64,000 nt of DNA from Anaerolineales bacterium UBA6055 (GTDB lineage: Bacteria; Chloroflexota; Anaerolineae; Aggregatilineales; Phototrophicaceae): contig DIYL01000029.1 in assembly GCA_002428985.1 (NCBI GenBank), positions 120,891 through 184,890 on the forward strand, in the 5' to 3' direction. A program made the translations under genes and the position numbers. Each line of letters opens with the position of its first letter. Positions within the stretch are counted from its first letter, which is position 1. Of this stretch, positions 1 through 10,475 are shown piece by piece. The notes under the pieces are model-generated. The model searched no databases and was not told the DNA's origin. It saw only the letters and a list, made by a program, of their open reading frames with translations.

Positions 1-891
1 GACATACTTATGCGCCTCGACCATCTCGTCAAGTGAGTAACAACGGTCAATGATCGGTTTCAAGACACCCTGCTCTGCTAGTTCTTTCACCCGCAAGAAC
101 TTGTCACGATCCGTTGTTGGCGTACCTTTATCCACTGAGAGATATTGCCCATTAGCTGTAAGAGCAGTTTTGCTAGCCTCTTTCAGTGGTGATGTTTTCG
201 AATTTCCAACCGCATCTAGCACCCAATCGTAATGCTCCAATTGCGCAATAGCATCATCAGTGGTGTAGTCAATCACTTTATCCGCCCCAAGCGACGTCAC
301 CATATCGAAATTGCGACTGCTACACACGGCGGTCACCTCAGCTCCAGCGTGTTTGGCAAGCTGAATCGCCATCGTACCAATACTGCCAGATGCACCGTAG
401 ATCAACACCTTTTGTCCCGATTGTATGATCGCTTTTTCCATGACATGCATCGCCAGCAATGTACCGTAGGGAATAGCGGTTGCTTCTTCGAATGTGAGGT
501 TGTCCGGCTTATGTGCGATATTCCAGTCCTCTGGCAAGCACATATATTCGCCATAAAATCCCCAGCGCATCTGCGACATAGACTTGGAACCGTAGGCGAA
601 CACACTATCACCAGGTTTGAAGGTCGTTACATCCTTACCAACAGACTCCACGACTCCCGCCCCAACCATACCGAGAATCGGATTACGTGGCTTACCAAAT
701 CCCATCGCCATCTGTATAATAACCTTGAACATGAGATTAGCATCTAGTGCTCGCATGAGAACATCGCTGGCAGTGACCGAGGTCGCCTGCATCTTAATCA
801 GAACTTCGTTGTCTTTTGGTGCAGGTTTCGGTACATCTTGTAGTTCGAGATAATCCGCAGAGCCATATTTTGTACAGATAATCGCTTTCAT
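1..891 (-). CDS. NAD(P)-dependent alcohol dehydrogenase / quinone oxidoreductase-like protein (3' end outside window)
   Basis: This is a medium-chain dehydrogenase/reductase read from an ATG at 891; 297 codons are visible and the C-terminus lies beyond base 1. The N-terminus starts MKAIICTKYG, and a GroES-like fold precedes a Rossmann motif of the form YGASGSIGTMAIQLAK near residue 160. Such enzymes reduce quinones, enones or aldehydes with NADPH. I see no cysteine-rich structural zinc loop, which fits the zinc-free quinone-oxidoreductase branch. The gene stands apart from its neighbour by about 150 bp that holds nothing recognisable. The substrate cannot be told from sequence. Confidence 0.85.
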   Translation of the reverse strand, partial: MKAIICTKYGSADYLELQDVPKPAPKDNEVLIKMQATSVTASDVLMRALDANLMFKVIIQMAMGFGKPRNPILGMVGAGVVESVGKDVTTFKPGDSVFAYGSKSMSQMRWGFYGEYMCLPEDWNIAHKPDNLTFEEATAIPYGTLLAMHVMEKAIIQSGQKVLIYGASGSIGTMAIQLAKHAGAEVTAVCSSRNFDMVTSLGADKVIDYTTDDAIAQLEHYDWVLDAVGNSKTSPLKEASKTALTANGQYLSVDKGTPTTDRDKFLRVKELAEQGVLKPIIDRCYSLDEMVEAHKYV

Positions 892-1038
892 GGTTTGATT
901 CCTCTTTTTATTCAGTGATCTATGATTCGGTGTGTTGTACGTTATGATCACAGAATACTCCTAACACGAAGGGTATGTCATACCTCGAAAGAGTTATTCA
1001 GGGGATTATTCTTAGAGTAAGGGAGTAGTAGACGATCC

Positions 1039-3687
1039 TTAATCCTCTGTCAGAATACCAAGTGCCTTTGCCTGTGAAACAGCTTGTGTGCGGTTCTTGA
1101 CAGAGAGTTTGCTATAAATGTTGCGGGCGTGAACCTTTACCGTGTGGAGCGAAAGATAAAGTTCATCAGCAATCTCTTGATTGGTTAATCCAGTTGCAAT
1201 CAGTTGAAGGACTTCGATTTCACGCTGGCTAAGTGGATCAATCAATTGCGATTCAGATTTGATTGTGTGAGATTCTGATGATTGCTCAATTCTCTGCACT
1301 GAGAATCCAGATAATATCTGGCGCACATAATCTTGGTGTATTCCTCTGTTGTGTGTACGCTGAAGCAGTTGTGCTATTGGCGACCCTTCATCAACAAAGA
1401 TGCGAATAAATCCACCATGCTTAGCTAATGCGAGTGATTCATCTAGGATTTCCAACGCGACATCTTGTTGATTTAACGCATTATAAACAACAGCTTTTAA
1501 TATCAACCCCTTGAGGTATTCGCTCTGTAATGCCATCTCCTTCGCATTTTGAATGAAAGGATCTAAGATTTGTAATGCTCTGAATGCATTTTTTTGAGCA
1601 AGATATACTCTGGCTTGACTGATTGATAAGTTGTAAGTTTCAGCCAATTGCAAAGCAGCAGTCAAATCACCCTGATGGATCAACACACACACTTGAGCCT
1701 CAGCAACGTCGGGCATTCGAAACATAAAATTATTTTGACGCACAAAGGCTTCAGCCTCATCCAAGATATTGCTTGCATTTGTAAAGTCACTTTGGGATAG
1801 ATATACATAAGCAAGAAAAACATTATATGATGCTGTTGTATCCGTATTTTCCATTTGTTGCAGGAGTTTATGACATTGTTCCCCATATTCTCGAGCCGAC
1901 TCTAAATCATTCCATTGATAGTGGATGCGTGCTAATCCAAGAAACGCTTGGGAGGCGATTGCATGGTGTGGATCGCCTGATAACTGGATCGCACTCTGAT
2001 AACTATCACTTGCTTGATGAAGTTCATAATCCAATTCTTGTATTTGAGCGAGGCTAATTGTGGCAACAATACGATAAAATGAACCTTCGCTAGACTCACT
2101 CAACTTAAGAACATCATTATAAGCCTCACGAGCTAATTGATGGTTGCCTTGTAATTGATAAGCATATCCTCTCGTCCAGTGTGATGCGATACGAATAGCT
2201 AAATTTTCAGGATGTAAGCGTGCTAAAGCCTCACTCGAATAAGAAATCATGGCTTCTATATCATTTTGAATAACTGCCAATGTTGCTCGCATTGAGGCAA
2301 TACGCCCTAAAATGTCTTGAGCAGTCTCATCTAATTCGACATCTTGCATCGCATTTTCAGCTTCATGAAGTTTTTGCTCAACAGATGTATGTTGACCGGT
2401 CAACAATAGCGTTGAGGCATAAGCTAGCCAAAATGACGGGTGAGCGTCCAAAATCTGATCAGGTAGAGATTCAAGCCAATATAATATCGGTTTCACAATA
2501 CCACGAAGGTACATTGGTGTGCCTTCACTTTCAATCAGTCGCTCAGCGCGCTCAACATCATTGATCGCGATTGCATGTTGGAACGCCTCTAACTCCAGAC
2601 CGTTATTTTCATGCCAGATACTCGCTTGTGTATGTAGTTCGTTGACATCTTCTGCGGAAAAACCTGTATTATCACGTAATAGTCGTTGGCGCAATAAATC
2701 CGCAAAGAGATAGTGATAACGATACCAGCGACGCTCATTATCTAGTGGAATCAGAAACAAGTTGTTACGTGCCAAATATTCCAGTTTTTCTTGCCCTGAA
2801 TTAGGCGAATCCGGCATAATCGCATCACACAGAGAGCCGCATAGACGATCTAGTATTGATGTACACAACAGAAAGCGCTGCACATCCTCAGGCTGTTGCT
2901 GCATTACTTCTTCAAGAAGATAGTCCAGAATATACTGATTACTACCTGAAAAGGATTCGATAAATTGCGATTTATCCGGATGGCCTTGTAGTGATAGGGC
3001 TGCTAATTGTAGTCCAGCAATCCACCCTTCAGTGCGTGTTTCTAACGCCTTGACATCATCTTTTGATAACTTAAGCCCCATTGTCTGACTCAAGAATTCC
3101 TCGGTATCATTTGTCGTAAAACGCAAATCAGCTGCTCTTAATTCGGTGAGTTGACCACTTGCTCGTAAGCGACCCAAAGGTAGCTGAGGGTCTTCACGCG
3201 TGATAATCACAATGTGTAAGTTCGGAGGCTGGTTGGCAATGAAGAAAGCTAAGCCCTCATCGATCTCCGAGCTGTCTAACACATGATAGTCGTCTAGCAC
3301 CAAAACGAGATCGTTTTGCGTCAATGCAAATTCATTGACTAACCGTGTCAATATAGTAATAATTGACGGCGATTGTGCCGATTCGAGGGAGTTTAAGATA
3401 CCGACGCCTATCTCTGGTATGATCGTTTGCAACGAAGCAATGATGTAGCTTAAAAAACGAACGGAGTCATTGTCCGCCTCATCTAACGATACCCATGCAA
3501 ATGCGCGATCAGCGTGCACACTCCACTTATTTATAATGGTAGTCTTGCCAAATCCTGCTGGTGCAGAGATCAACGTGAGCTTACGGTTAACCTGTGCTTC
3601 TAACAAATCTATCAAGTGTGACCGCACAACCAGATCGGAACGTAAACGTGGAATAAAGAGTTTGGTATTTATAATTTGGGTAGTCAT
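1039..3687 (-). CDS. LuxR-family, MalT-like ATP-dependent transcriptional regulator
   Basis: A large STAND-class activator of 882 residues. The start is set at the ATG at 3687 (MTTQIINTKL) because the family begins with this motif; an earlier in-frame start at 3714 would add nine unlikely residues. A Walker A loop (APAGFGKTT, residues 42-50) and a Walker B (LVLVLDDYH) mark the ATPase. A long TPR-like helical region follows from about residue 350 to 800, and a LuxR helix-turn-helix (LSQREIEVLQLIATGLTNQE) lies at the C-terminus. Proteins of this type bind an inducer, oligomerise with ATP and activate transcription. It lies 224 bp downstream of the PKS on the same strand, so it may control that gene, but this is inferred from position only. 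Confidence 0.92.
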   Translation of the reverse strand: MTTQIINTKLFIPRLRSDLVVRSHLIDLLEAQVNRKLTLISAPAGFGKTTIINKWSVHADRAFAWVSLDEADNDSVRFLSYIIASLQTIIPEIGVGILNSLESAQSPSIITILTRLVNEFALTQNDLVLVLDDYHVLDSSEIDEGLAFFIANQPPNLHIVIITREDPQLPLGRLRASGQLTELRAADLRFTTNDTEEFLSQTMGLKLSKDDVKALETRTEGWIAGLQLAALSLQGHPDKSQFIESFSGSNQYILDYLLEEVMQQQPEDVQRFLLCTSILDRLCGSLCDAIMPDSPNSGQEKLEYLARNNLFLIPLDNERRWYRYHYLFADLLRQRLLRDNTGFSAEDVNELHTQASIWHENNGLELEAFQHAIAINDVERAERLIESEGTPMYLRGIVKPILYWLESLPDQILDAHPSFWLAYASTLLLTGQHTSVEQKLHEAENAMQDVELDETAQDILGRIASMRATLAVIQNDIEAMISYSSEALARLHPENLAIRIASHWTRGYAYQLQGNHQLAREAYNDVLKLSESSEGSFYRIVATISLAQIQELDYELHQASDSYQSAIQLSGDPHHAIASQAFLGLARIHYQWNDLESAREYGEQCHKLLQQMENTDTTASYNVFLAYVYLSQSDFTNASNILDEAEAFVRQNNFMFRMPDVAEAQVCVLIHQGDLTAALQLAETYNLSISQARVYLAQKNAFRALQILDPFIQNAKEMALQSEYLKGLILKAVVYNALNQQDVALEILDESLALAKHGGFIRIFVDEGSPIAQLLQRTHNRGIHQDYVRQILSGFSVQRIEQSSESHTIKSESQLIDPLSQREIEVLQLIATGLTNQEIADELYLSLHTVKVHARNIYSKLSVKNRTQAVSQAKALGILTED

Positions 3688-3737
3688 GATTTTAATTCTA
3701 TAATCACAAAGCAAATATACTACGAGATCTTACCTCT

Positions 3738-3747
3738 CCAATATTGG
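3738..3747. promoter_or_regulatory. 10-bp perfect palindrome upstream of the LuxR gene
   Basis: CCAATATTGG sits about 50 bp before the start of the MalT-like regulator, in the 224-bp gap after the PKS. It could be a binding site, but a palindrome of ten AT-rich bases can arise by chance. The rest of the gap shows no clear promoter or hairpin. Confidence 0.2.
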
Positions 3748-3911
3748 TTATGCAAAGATAGATGTAGATGTTATTGCTTGATTTATAGGTACACTACACA
3801 TCAATTGTCACTACAAAATCACTTATATGAAGTGACCAAAGAAATCTATAATTTAACCATCTGCTGAAACGATGCGTAATTGTGGGCTTCGTCGATTTTA
3901 GACATACAATA

Positions 3912-6900
3912 CTATGATTGTTCACTCTGACTTAAGTTAAGTTTATCATATATTTCATTTGCAAGTTCGCGGATCGAGGGTCCTTTTAACAGAAACATAG
4001 TCGAAAACTCTAAACCTGTTTCTTGCCGAATCACGTTATTAAATTCTAGCGTCATGAGAGAATCAAGCCCAAGTGCATTATATTGAATATCCCCTGTCAA
4101 TCGATCTAGTGGGATTTGTGTAATCAACGATATTCGCTGAATCAAGAATGATTCCAGCCATGCAATTCCCTGCTCTTCATCTAAGCTGTTTACCTGCTCC
4201 AGAAAATCAACCGCTTTACCATCTTTATCAAAATCATGCTGAATAAGTTGATGGTACATCATGGATGTTGAACCGGTCATACTGTTAGTAATCCAACGTT
4301 CCCAATCCATATCTAAGATAGTCACATTGACCCGATCTTCAGAGAGAATACGGATTAGACAGTCTAGTGCAAGTGATGGATCTAGTCCATTGACACCTAC
4401 ATTGGTGAAATGTTGCTCAATCTCTTGATTACGAGCGACAATGCCGACATCACGCAGACTACCCCAATTAATACTGGTAGCTGGTAATCCCTGAGTACGA
4501 CGATAGCGTGCTAAACCATCTAACATAGCATTTGCAGCAACATAGTTAGCTTGTCCGGGGTTGCCGATAATAGCTGTAATGGATGAATACAACACAAAAA
4601 AGTCTAATTCACAATCAAGGCTTGCTTCGTGTAGATACCAAGCCCCATGAACTTTCGGGGCAATCACCCTGTCAAATTGCTCGGGACGCATCGTTGCAAC
4701 AAATTCATCATCCAAAACCATTGCGCCATGAATGATACCTTTCAAGGGTGGCATATCGCGTTGCAAATTTGCGACAAACTGCTTGACTTGGTTGCCGTCC
4801 GTCACATCAAACAAACCTTCGTAGATCGTAACACCCTGCTCTCGGATCATATCGAGCGTATCACGTTCAGCTTGTGTTTTTGCACCGCTACGACTAATTA
4901 ATGCCAAATGACACGCACCTTGTGTAGCGAGCCATTGCGCGGTAGCCAATCCGAAGCCACTAAATCCACCTGTAATGAGATAGGAGGCGTCTTCTTGAAT
5001 AGTCCAATTCGGGTGATCTTGCGACTGCATCGTGATCATTTCATCGTACATGTCCACCACAACCTTACCAATATGTTGTGCTTGGCTCATATAACGAAAA
5101 GCATCCTGAAGCTGTGAAGCTGGAAAGGATGTGATTGGCAATGGAGACACCAAACCCTCTGACATCATATCAGTGACTTCTTCCATCAATTGTTTGATGA
5201 GGTGGGGGCGCTGAAGACTCAGTGTATCAATATCAACAGATGCAAACATGATATTACGATCAAAAATTGCCATTGGCAGTTGCTTGCCCTGCAGAATATC
5301 TTGTTTCCCGAGTTCTACAAAACGGCCGAGCGGTGCAAGAATATCCAACCCACCTTTAAGTAAATCGCCGGACAGGGTATTCAGCACAACATCAACCCCG
5401 TGACCATCTGTCCATTCAAGAATGTCATCTACAAATTGTAACGATCGCGCATCACTGACGAATTCAATTCCCATCTCTCGCAAGTAGTTACGTTTACGCT
5501 CAGACCCTGCTGTTGCAAAAATTTCCGCGCCACACCACTTAGCGATTTGTAAAGCAGCAAGCCCAACGCCTCCGGTTGCCGAATGAATAACAACACGCTC
5601 ACCTGCTTGCAATTTCGCGATATAATGTAACGCGTAGTAAGCCGTAATGAAGTTAATGTAAACAACACTCTCGGCATAACTAAAAGCATCGGGTTTGTGA
5701 ACCACAAAGTTAGGTTTTACTGTAGTGTAGGATCTAAAACAACCTTGTCCTTCTGTCATCACGACTTGATCGCCTACTTCAAAATCCTGAACGTCAGCAC
5801 CTACCCGAATAACCTCACCAGCACACTCTAGACCAAGCTCACTACCAAAATACGTTTGTTGTAAATATTGTTGCGGCAACAAGTTAAGCACTTTCATCAA
5901 GTCCTTGAAATTGATCGCGCTACTATGCACACGCACTTCGAGTTCACCTAATTTAGGGGTTACACGTTCCGAAGGCGCAAAATAGAGATTATCAAAGGAA
6001 CCAAGATTATCGATGGCTAACGCGACAGATGTTTGCGTATTGACTTCTTCATGCCTGACTTCAGAAGATTCAACCCGTACAAGTCTACGCACAAAGGTAT
6101 CTAAATCGCGCACCAACCACTCTATCTCATTGGTTTGAGTACGTAGTAAACGTGCTAGACTGTCGATGCTCTCATTAGATGGAGCGTGCGGTAAGTCGAT
6201 CAACATCGCATTAAAAGATGGATGTTCATTCACAATAACTCGAAATAGACCAACAAGACCATTCTGGGCAAATCCATCGAGTTGATCTTCATCAACCATA
6301 AGATAGTTACCAATTGTCATAACCGCCAATCGTGTCAGTGTGTCATAATTAGCAGTATGCAATGTTTGGACGAGTCGAATCATATCTTTGCATGCGGTGC
6401 TGATGTCTTCTATTGTAGATTGGTGTGGGGATGGACAATAGATGATGCCATCAGGACGATGTATGTCAGGTTGCTTTAGATAGTGGATAGCATCGTCCAT
6501 TGTGTGAAGCGTCGTAAATTTGTCTTCACGATATGTTTCAAAATTGGGGATCGCTTCCAGAAATGTAAATTGAGAATCGGAAATAATAAGCCAATTTAGT
6601 GGTTCATTTAATTGGATGTCAGGTACTTCGGTCGGCAGCCAATCAAGTTCGTAGTACCAACTATCAGGTTCAGGGGTGCAGCGACTGCTATCAAGAATAT
6701 GAAAGTGTATCGAAACCAGTTCCGCTACAATCGTTCCATCGTTATTGAATAAAACTAGAGTACCGACATTTGGCTGGTCAGCTGCAATATAACCATAACA
6801 CCAGATGTTGTCTTCGGCTTTTGTATACCAACGGAGTTGCCCAACTTTAGTCGGTACAATAGCAGAATGGCTACATTCATCAATGAGCACCAATAAACTT

Positions 6901-9900
6901 TGTAGACATCCATCAAGCAACGTTGGATGCAGATAGTATGCTTCATCATCTGACGCTACTTCCCCCAATTTGAGATTAGCTAGCACACCGCCTTCAATAC
7001 GCGCCAAGTGTTCAATTGTGCGAAATGCCAAACCATAGTTGAGATTTCTTCGGTCAAGTTGTTTGTAAAACGCATTCACATCAATATGGGTCATGTCAGA
7101 GTTTTGCAAAGTCTCAAGTGTTGGCAAACTCTGCCGCGGAGATGCATAAGGCTTAGCAAGAATGTTGGCATGAGCATGTTGTGTCCACTGACTATAGTCA
7201 CCTCGTTTTGTACTAGAGATATTCAGCTCATGCAAGTGTGTGTTATATGTCACTGTTGCCGATGTGTCATTATCAAGAGGTAGAATCTTCTCAAAAGAAA
7301 CATTCTCAAACGTAATCTGTTGATTATTCGATTGCATGTGCGATAAGGCGAGCATCATTTCAATATAACCAGATGCAGGTAAAACAGGTATCTTATCGAG
7401 CATATGATCTGATAAATAATGCAAATCAGGGCGTGACAAATCACACGCATAGCCCTGTTGCGGTGTTATCAGAGGTAGATGCAACAGGGGGTGAATGGCA
7501 TGACTTGTTCGATCATCTAATGATGCACGACTTTCTGTCCAAAGATATTCTCTTTGCCACACATAAGGTGGAACAGAAACACGCCTAGCCGATTTGTATA
7601 TGAATGACCAATCAATCGGTAGACCACCTGCATATAATTCCGCAAGCGACAATAAGACTCTTGAATAGTGCGCCTTTTGCCGATGTAGAGAATACACGGC
7701 GAGTCCATTATCCTCTTGAGTTATAATGCGAATATGAGGCGTTAATGCAGGATGTGGGCTAAGCTCAATAAACGTAGTATATCCGTCTGCCAGTAAATTA
7801 TTGATCGCGGTTTGGAACCGAACAGGTTGAACATTATTCTGCCACCAATAGTCAACAGATTGTGCTTCAGTCCATAATTCACCTGTCACCGATGAATAGA
7901 GTGGCGTATGAGGGGGTTGTGATTGTAAGTCTTGCAAGGCATCGTAGAAATCATCCTTTAGTGATTCCATTTGATAACTATGATATGCGACATCGACAAA
8001 TAAATGACGATGAAATACATCATCGGATTCAAGGCGTTTAGCAAGCTCCTCAATCGCATGGGTATCTCCTGCCACAACTACCGATTGTGGGCTGTTGATT
8101 GCTGCAATATTCAATTGTCCCGTGTAATCTTCCAAATACGAGGACACATGCTCGATTTCTAATCCAATAGCTAGCATCGACCCTTGTTTGACTAATTGCT
8201 GTTGTGTCCGACTACGATGGTAAACAAGACGAACTGCCTCAGGTAATGATAAACTGCCTGCAACCCATGCGGCAGCGATCTCACCGACACTATGCCCAAC
8301 AATAGAGGCTGGCTGTATTCCTATTGATTTCCATAATTGCGTTAGGCCAACTTGCAGTGCAAAGTTTGCAGGCTGAGCGTAGCGTGGTTGGCGCATAGGG
8401 CGTTGGTCTTGTGTAGAAAAAGCATCCAATATCGACCACTGTGCGAGTGGTTCAAACAAGTCATTCACCATTTCCACTGCTTGTCGGAAGACTGAGCTTT
8501 CCATCATTAATTGAGCAGCCATCCCCCAAGATTGCGTCCCCATACCACTATACACAAACGCAATCTGTTGTGCGTTGCGCGGTTGAGCGACACCCACAGC
8601 AACATTTTCTGATAGACTGCCTTGAGCCATCGTCTTAAGTTGCTCCTGAAGTTTCTGGCGATCTGATGCCACAAATACCGCTCGGTGTGGTTGAGCGTCA
8701 CGCAGGCACGTCATGGTATAGCTATAATCTGTAAAGTCTGAATTGGGCAGCGTTTCCAAAAACGATGCATGAACCGCCATCATATCTTGCAATGCACTCT
8801 CATGTCTGTTAGTCAGTGCCACAATAAGTGGCTTATCAGATGATGTAATGTTTGCAGAAACATCCTGAGGTACTTCTTTTAAGATAGCATGCGCATTTGT
8901 TCCCCCATATCCAAATGCGTTGACCGCCGCTACTAGTTCCGAGTCAGACTGCAATTCGGTATTATCAAGCGGGATTTGTAGACGTAGGTTATCTAAATCA
9001 ATCTCAGGATTTAGATTTTGCAGATGGAGATGTGGCGGTAGTTGTCGATGAGTTAGGCATAGTGCAACCTTTATCACACTGGCAATACCTGCTGCGGCTT
9101 CCGTGTGACCAATATTTGTTTTGACCGATGATACATAGGCAGAACGATCCGCAGGTCTGCCCTCACGGAGAACTTCGCCCAGTGCATTCATTTCGATTGG
9201 ATCCCCCACAGCAGTACCTGTTCCGTGCGCCTCTACAAAATCAATCGAAGACGGGTCAATATCAGCACGATGACAGACTTCTTTAATAAGCGTCTTTTGT
9301 GATTCTCCATTGGGAACAGAAATACTAGAAGTTTGTCCATCTTGGTTCACACCAGAAGCCTCGATTGTCGCATAAACATGCGCTTGATCCGAGAGATCAT
9401 TAGCTCGCTTAAGAATAACTACACCTGCGCCTTCACCACGGGCGTAACCATTTGCACTTTTATCAAAAGTTTTGCACCGCGCATCGGGCGATAGATAACG
9501 TCCTTTACACATCGCAATTGCAAATTCGGGGCGGAACATCAGATTCACCCCCCCAACAATCGCAGTGTCACATTCATCGTTGTTGAGTGCTTGTACAGCC
9601 AAATGCAAGGCAACTAATGATGACGAACAGGCTGTATCGATCGTCATACTTGGACCTTGAAAATCATATAGATGCGATATGCGGTTAGAAAGCATCGTCA
9701 TCGTGGTACTTACGCCTGTATGTGACATGATCTGCTCACGATTGAATACGCTTAATTGTTGCCCCATGTTATCCATCGTGAAGGCACCAACAAAAACACC
9801 CGTTCGCTGATTAATGTCAGATTGTTCAGATGTGCGTGCATCATCTAGTGCTTCTTGTGTGACTTGTAACAGGAGACGTTGTTGTGGATCCATACCTGTG

Positions 9901-10154
9901 GCTTCACGGGGGGTGATACCAAAAAACTCATAATCAAATTCATAGATATTTTCTGTGAGAAAACCACCTTGCCTGATATACATTTTCCCAGGTGCATCAG
10001 GATCAGGGTCATAGTAATGATCAATATCCCAGCGATCTTCAGGAATGTCGATAATCGCATCAACACCATTTACCAGTAGTTCCCAATAATCACTTAAAGA
10101 TTTAACACCACCCGGAAAGCGACATGCCATGCCAACAATCGCTATTTTGCTCAT
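3912..10154 (-). CDS. Type I polyketide synthase, single fully reducing module (KS-AT-DH-ER-KR-ACP)
   Basis: A 2080-residue multidomain enzyme that would build a reduced acyl chain on its own acyl carrier protein. Ketosynthase: residues 1-425, with C176 in DTACSSS, H310 in EAHGTGT and H350 in NIGH. Acyltransferase: about 530-830, with GHSVGE (S622) and the specificity box VAYH (722-725), which is neither the HAFH of malonyl nor the YASH of methylmalonyl modular enzymes. Dehydratase: about 885-1160, with H917 and D1081, but K921 where the HxxxGxxxxP motif has glycine. Enoyl reductase: about 1390-1700, Rossmann loop GGVGLA at 1528. Ketoreductase: 1724-1900, with GGFSGFG and Y1871. ACP: 1995-2075, with S2032 in GLDSL. 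There is no thioesterase, and no phosphopantetheinyl transferase nearby. The domain order equals that of mycocerosic-acid-type and fungal highly reducing iterative enzymes, so iterative use is likely. The product is unknown. Confidence 0.96.
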   Translation of the reverse strand: MSKIAIVGMACRFPGGVKSLSDYWELLVNGVDAIIDIPEDRWDIDHYYDPDPDAPGKMYIRQGGFLTENIYEFDYEFFGITPREATGMDPQQRLLLQVTQEALDDARTSEQSDINQRTGVFVGAFTMDNMGQQLSVFNREQIMSHTGVSTTMTMLSNRISHLYDFQGPSMTIDTACSSSLVALHLAVQALNNDECDTAIVGGVNLMFRPEFAIAMCKGRYLSPDARCKTFDKSANGYARGEGAGVVILKRANDLSDQAHVYATIEASGVNQDGQTSSISVPNGESQKTLIKEVCHRADIDPSSIDFVEAHGTGTAVGDPIEMNALGEVLREGRPADRSAYVSSVKTNIGHTEAAAGIASVIKVALCLTHRQLPPHLHLQNLNPEIDLDNLRLQIPLDNTELQSDSELVAAVNAFGYGGTNAHAILKEVPQDVSANITSSDKPLIVALTNRHESALQDMMAVHASFLETLPNSDFTDYSYTMTCLRDAQPHRAVFVASDRQKLQEQLKTMAQGSLSENVAVGVAQPRNAQQIAFVYSGMGTQSWGMAAQLMMESSVFRQAVEMVNDLFEPLAQWSILDAFSTQDQRPMRQPRYAQPANFALQVGLTQLWKSIGIQPASIVGHSVGEIAAAWVAGSLSLPEAVRLVYHRSRTQQQLVKQGSMLAIGLEIEHVSSYLEDYTGQLNIAAINSPQSVVVAGDTHAIEELAKRLESDDVFHRHLFVDVAYHSYQMESLKDDFYDALQDLQSQPPHTPLYSSVTGELWTEAQSVDYWWQNNVQPVRFQTAINNLLADGYTTFIELSPHPALTPHIRIITQEDNGLAVYSLHRQKAHYSRVLLSLAELYAGGLPIDWSFIYKSARRVSVPPYVWQREYLWTESRASLDDRTSHAIHPLLHLPLITPQQGYACDLSRPDLHYLSDHMLDKIPVLPASGYIEMMLALSHMQSNNQQITFENVSFEKILPLDNDTSATVTYNTHLHELNISSTKRGDYSQWTQHAHANILAKPYASPRQSLPTLETLQNSDMTHIDVNAFYKQLDRRNLNYGLAFRTIEHLARIEGGVLANLKLGEVASDDEAYYLHPTLLDGCLQSLLVLIDECSHSAIVPTKVGQLRWYTKAEDNIWCYGYIAADQPNVGTLVLFNNDGTIVAELVSIHFHILDSSRCTPEPDSWYYELDWLPTEVPDIQLNEPLNWLIISDSQFTFLEAIPNFETYREDKFTTLHTMDDAIHYLKQPDIHRPDGIIYCPSPHQSTIEDISTACKDMIRLVQTLHTANYDTLTRLAVMTIGNYLMVDEDQLDGFAQNGLVGLFRVIVNEHPSFNAMLIDLPHAPSNESIDSLARLLRTQTNEIEWLVRDLDTFVRRLVRVESSEVRHEEVNTQTSVALAIDNLGSFDNLYFAPSERVTPKLGELEVRVHSSAINFKDLMKVLNLLPQQYLQQTYFGSELGLECAGEVIRVGADVQDFEVGDQVVMTEGQGCFRSYTTVKPNFVVHKPDAFSYAESVVYINFITAYYALHYIAKLQAGERVVIHSATGGVGLAALQIAKWCGAEIFATAGSERKRNYLREMGIEFVSDARSLQFVDDILEWTDGHGVDVVLNTLSGDLLKGGLDILAPLGRFVELGKQDILQGKQLPMAIFDRNIMFASVDIDTLSLQRPHLIKQLMEEVTDMMSEGLVSPLPITSFPASQLQDAFRYMSQAQHIGKVVVDMYDEMITMQSQDHPNWTIQEDASYLITGGFSGFGLATAQWLATQGACHLALISRSGAKTQAERDTLDMIREQGVTIYEGLFDVTDGNQVKQFVANLQRDMPPLKGIIHGAMVLDDEFVATMRPEQFDRVIAPKVHGAWYLHEASLDCELDFFVLYSSITAIIGNPGQANYVAANAMLDGLARYRRTQGLPATSINWGSLRDVGIVARNQEIEQHFTNVGVNGLDPSLALDCLIRILSEDRVNVTILDMDWERWITNSMTGSTSMMYHQLIQHDFDKDGKAVDFLEQVNSLDEEQGIAWLESFLIQRISLITQIPLDRLTGDIQYNALGLDSLMTLEFNNVIRQETGLEFSTMFLLKGPSIRELANEIYDKLNLSQSEQS

Positions 10155-10390
10155 ACCTATTCCACATCCCCAACCTGCTTACAACAATAATGAAACTATT
10201 TTACAATAGAATCGTTGTTACATGCTTGTGTTGATGATATTGCTATAAATTTTGTAATGTGTTTACAGATGCGTTTTCTCGCCCCACAGTTGAGTCTACT
10301 GAGCTTAGATTACACCCCAAATCTTATCTGCAGTTAGCAAATTTGGTGAAATATGACAATTTGCACATATTCTATTTGTCTGATGTTACT

Positions 10391-10428
10391 TTGCTTTGCA
10401 CTAGCATCTTCGTTAAAATCACTAACGA
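10391..10428 (+). promoter_or_regulatory. Candidate promoter with overlapping inverted repeat for the importer/salvage operon
   Basis: In the 321-bp gap between the divergent PKS and importer genes, TTGCTT (10391-10396) is followed after 17 bp by TAAAAT (10414-10419). An inverted repeat TCGTTA-7-TAACGA (10410-10415 and 10423-10428) covers the -10 box, as expected of a repressor site. A strong ribosome binding site, GGGGAG, precedes the ATG at 10476. No clear promoter for the PKS was found in the rest of the gap, which is AT-rich and carries only weak short repeats. Confidence 0.4.
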
Positions 10429-10475
10429 TGTAATAAATTCTATATTCTACAACTCAATAACGCGGGGAGAATTTT

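Noticed and set aside
232..747. 171-codon plus-strand open frame
   Set aside because: It lies opposite the dehydrogenase-like gene at 1-891, whose protein matches a known family; the plus-strand product has no recognisable motif.
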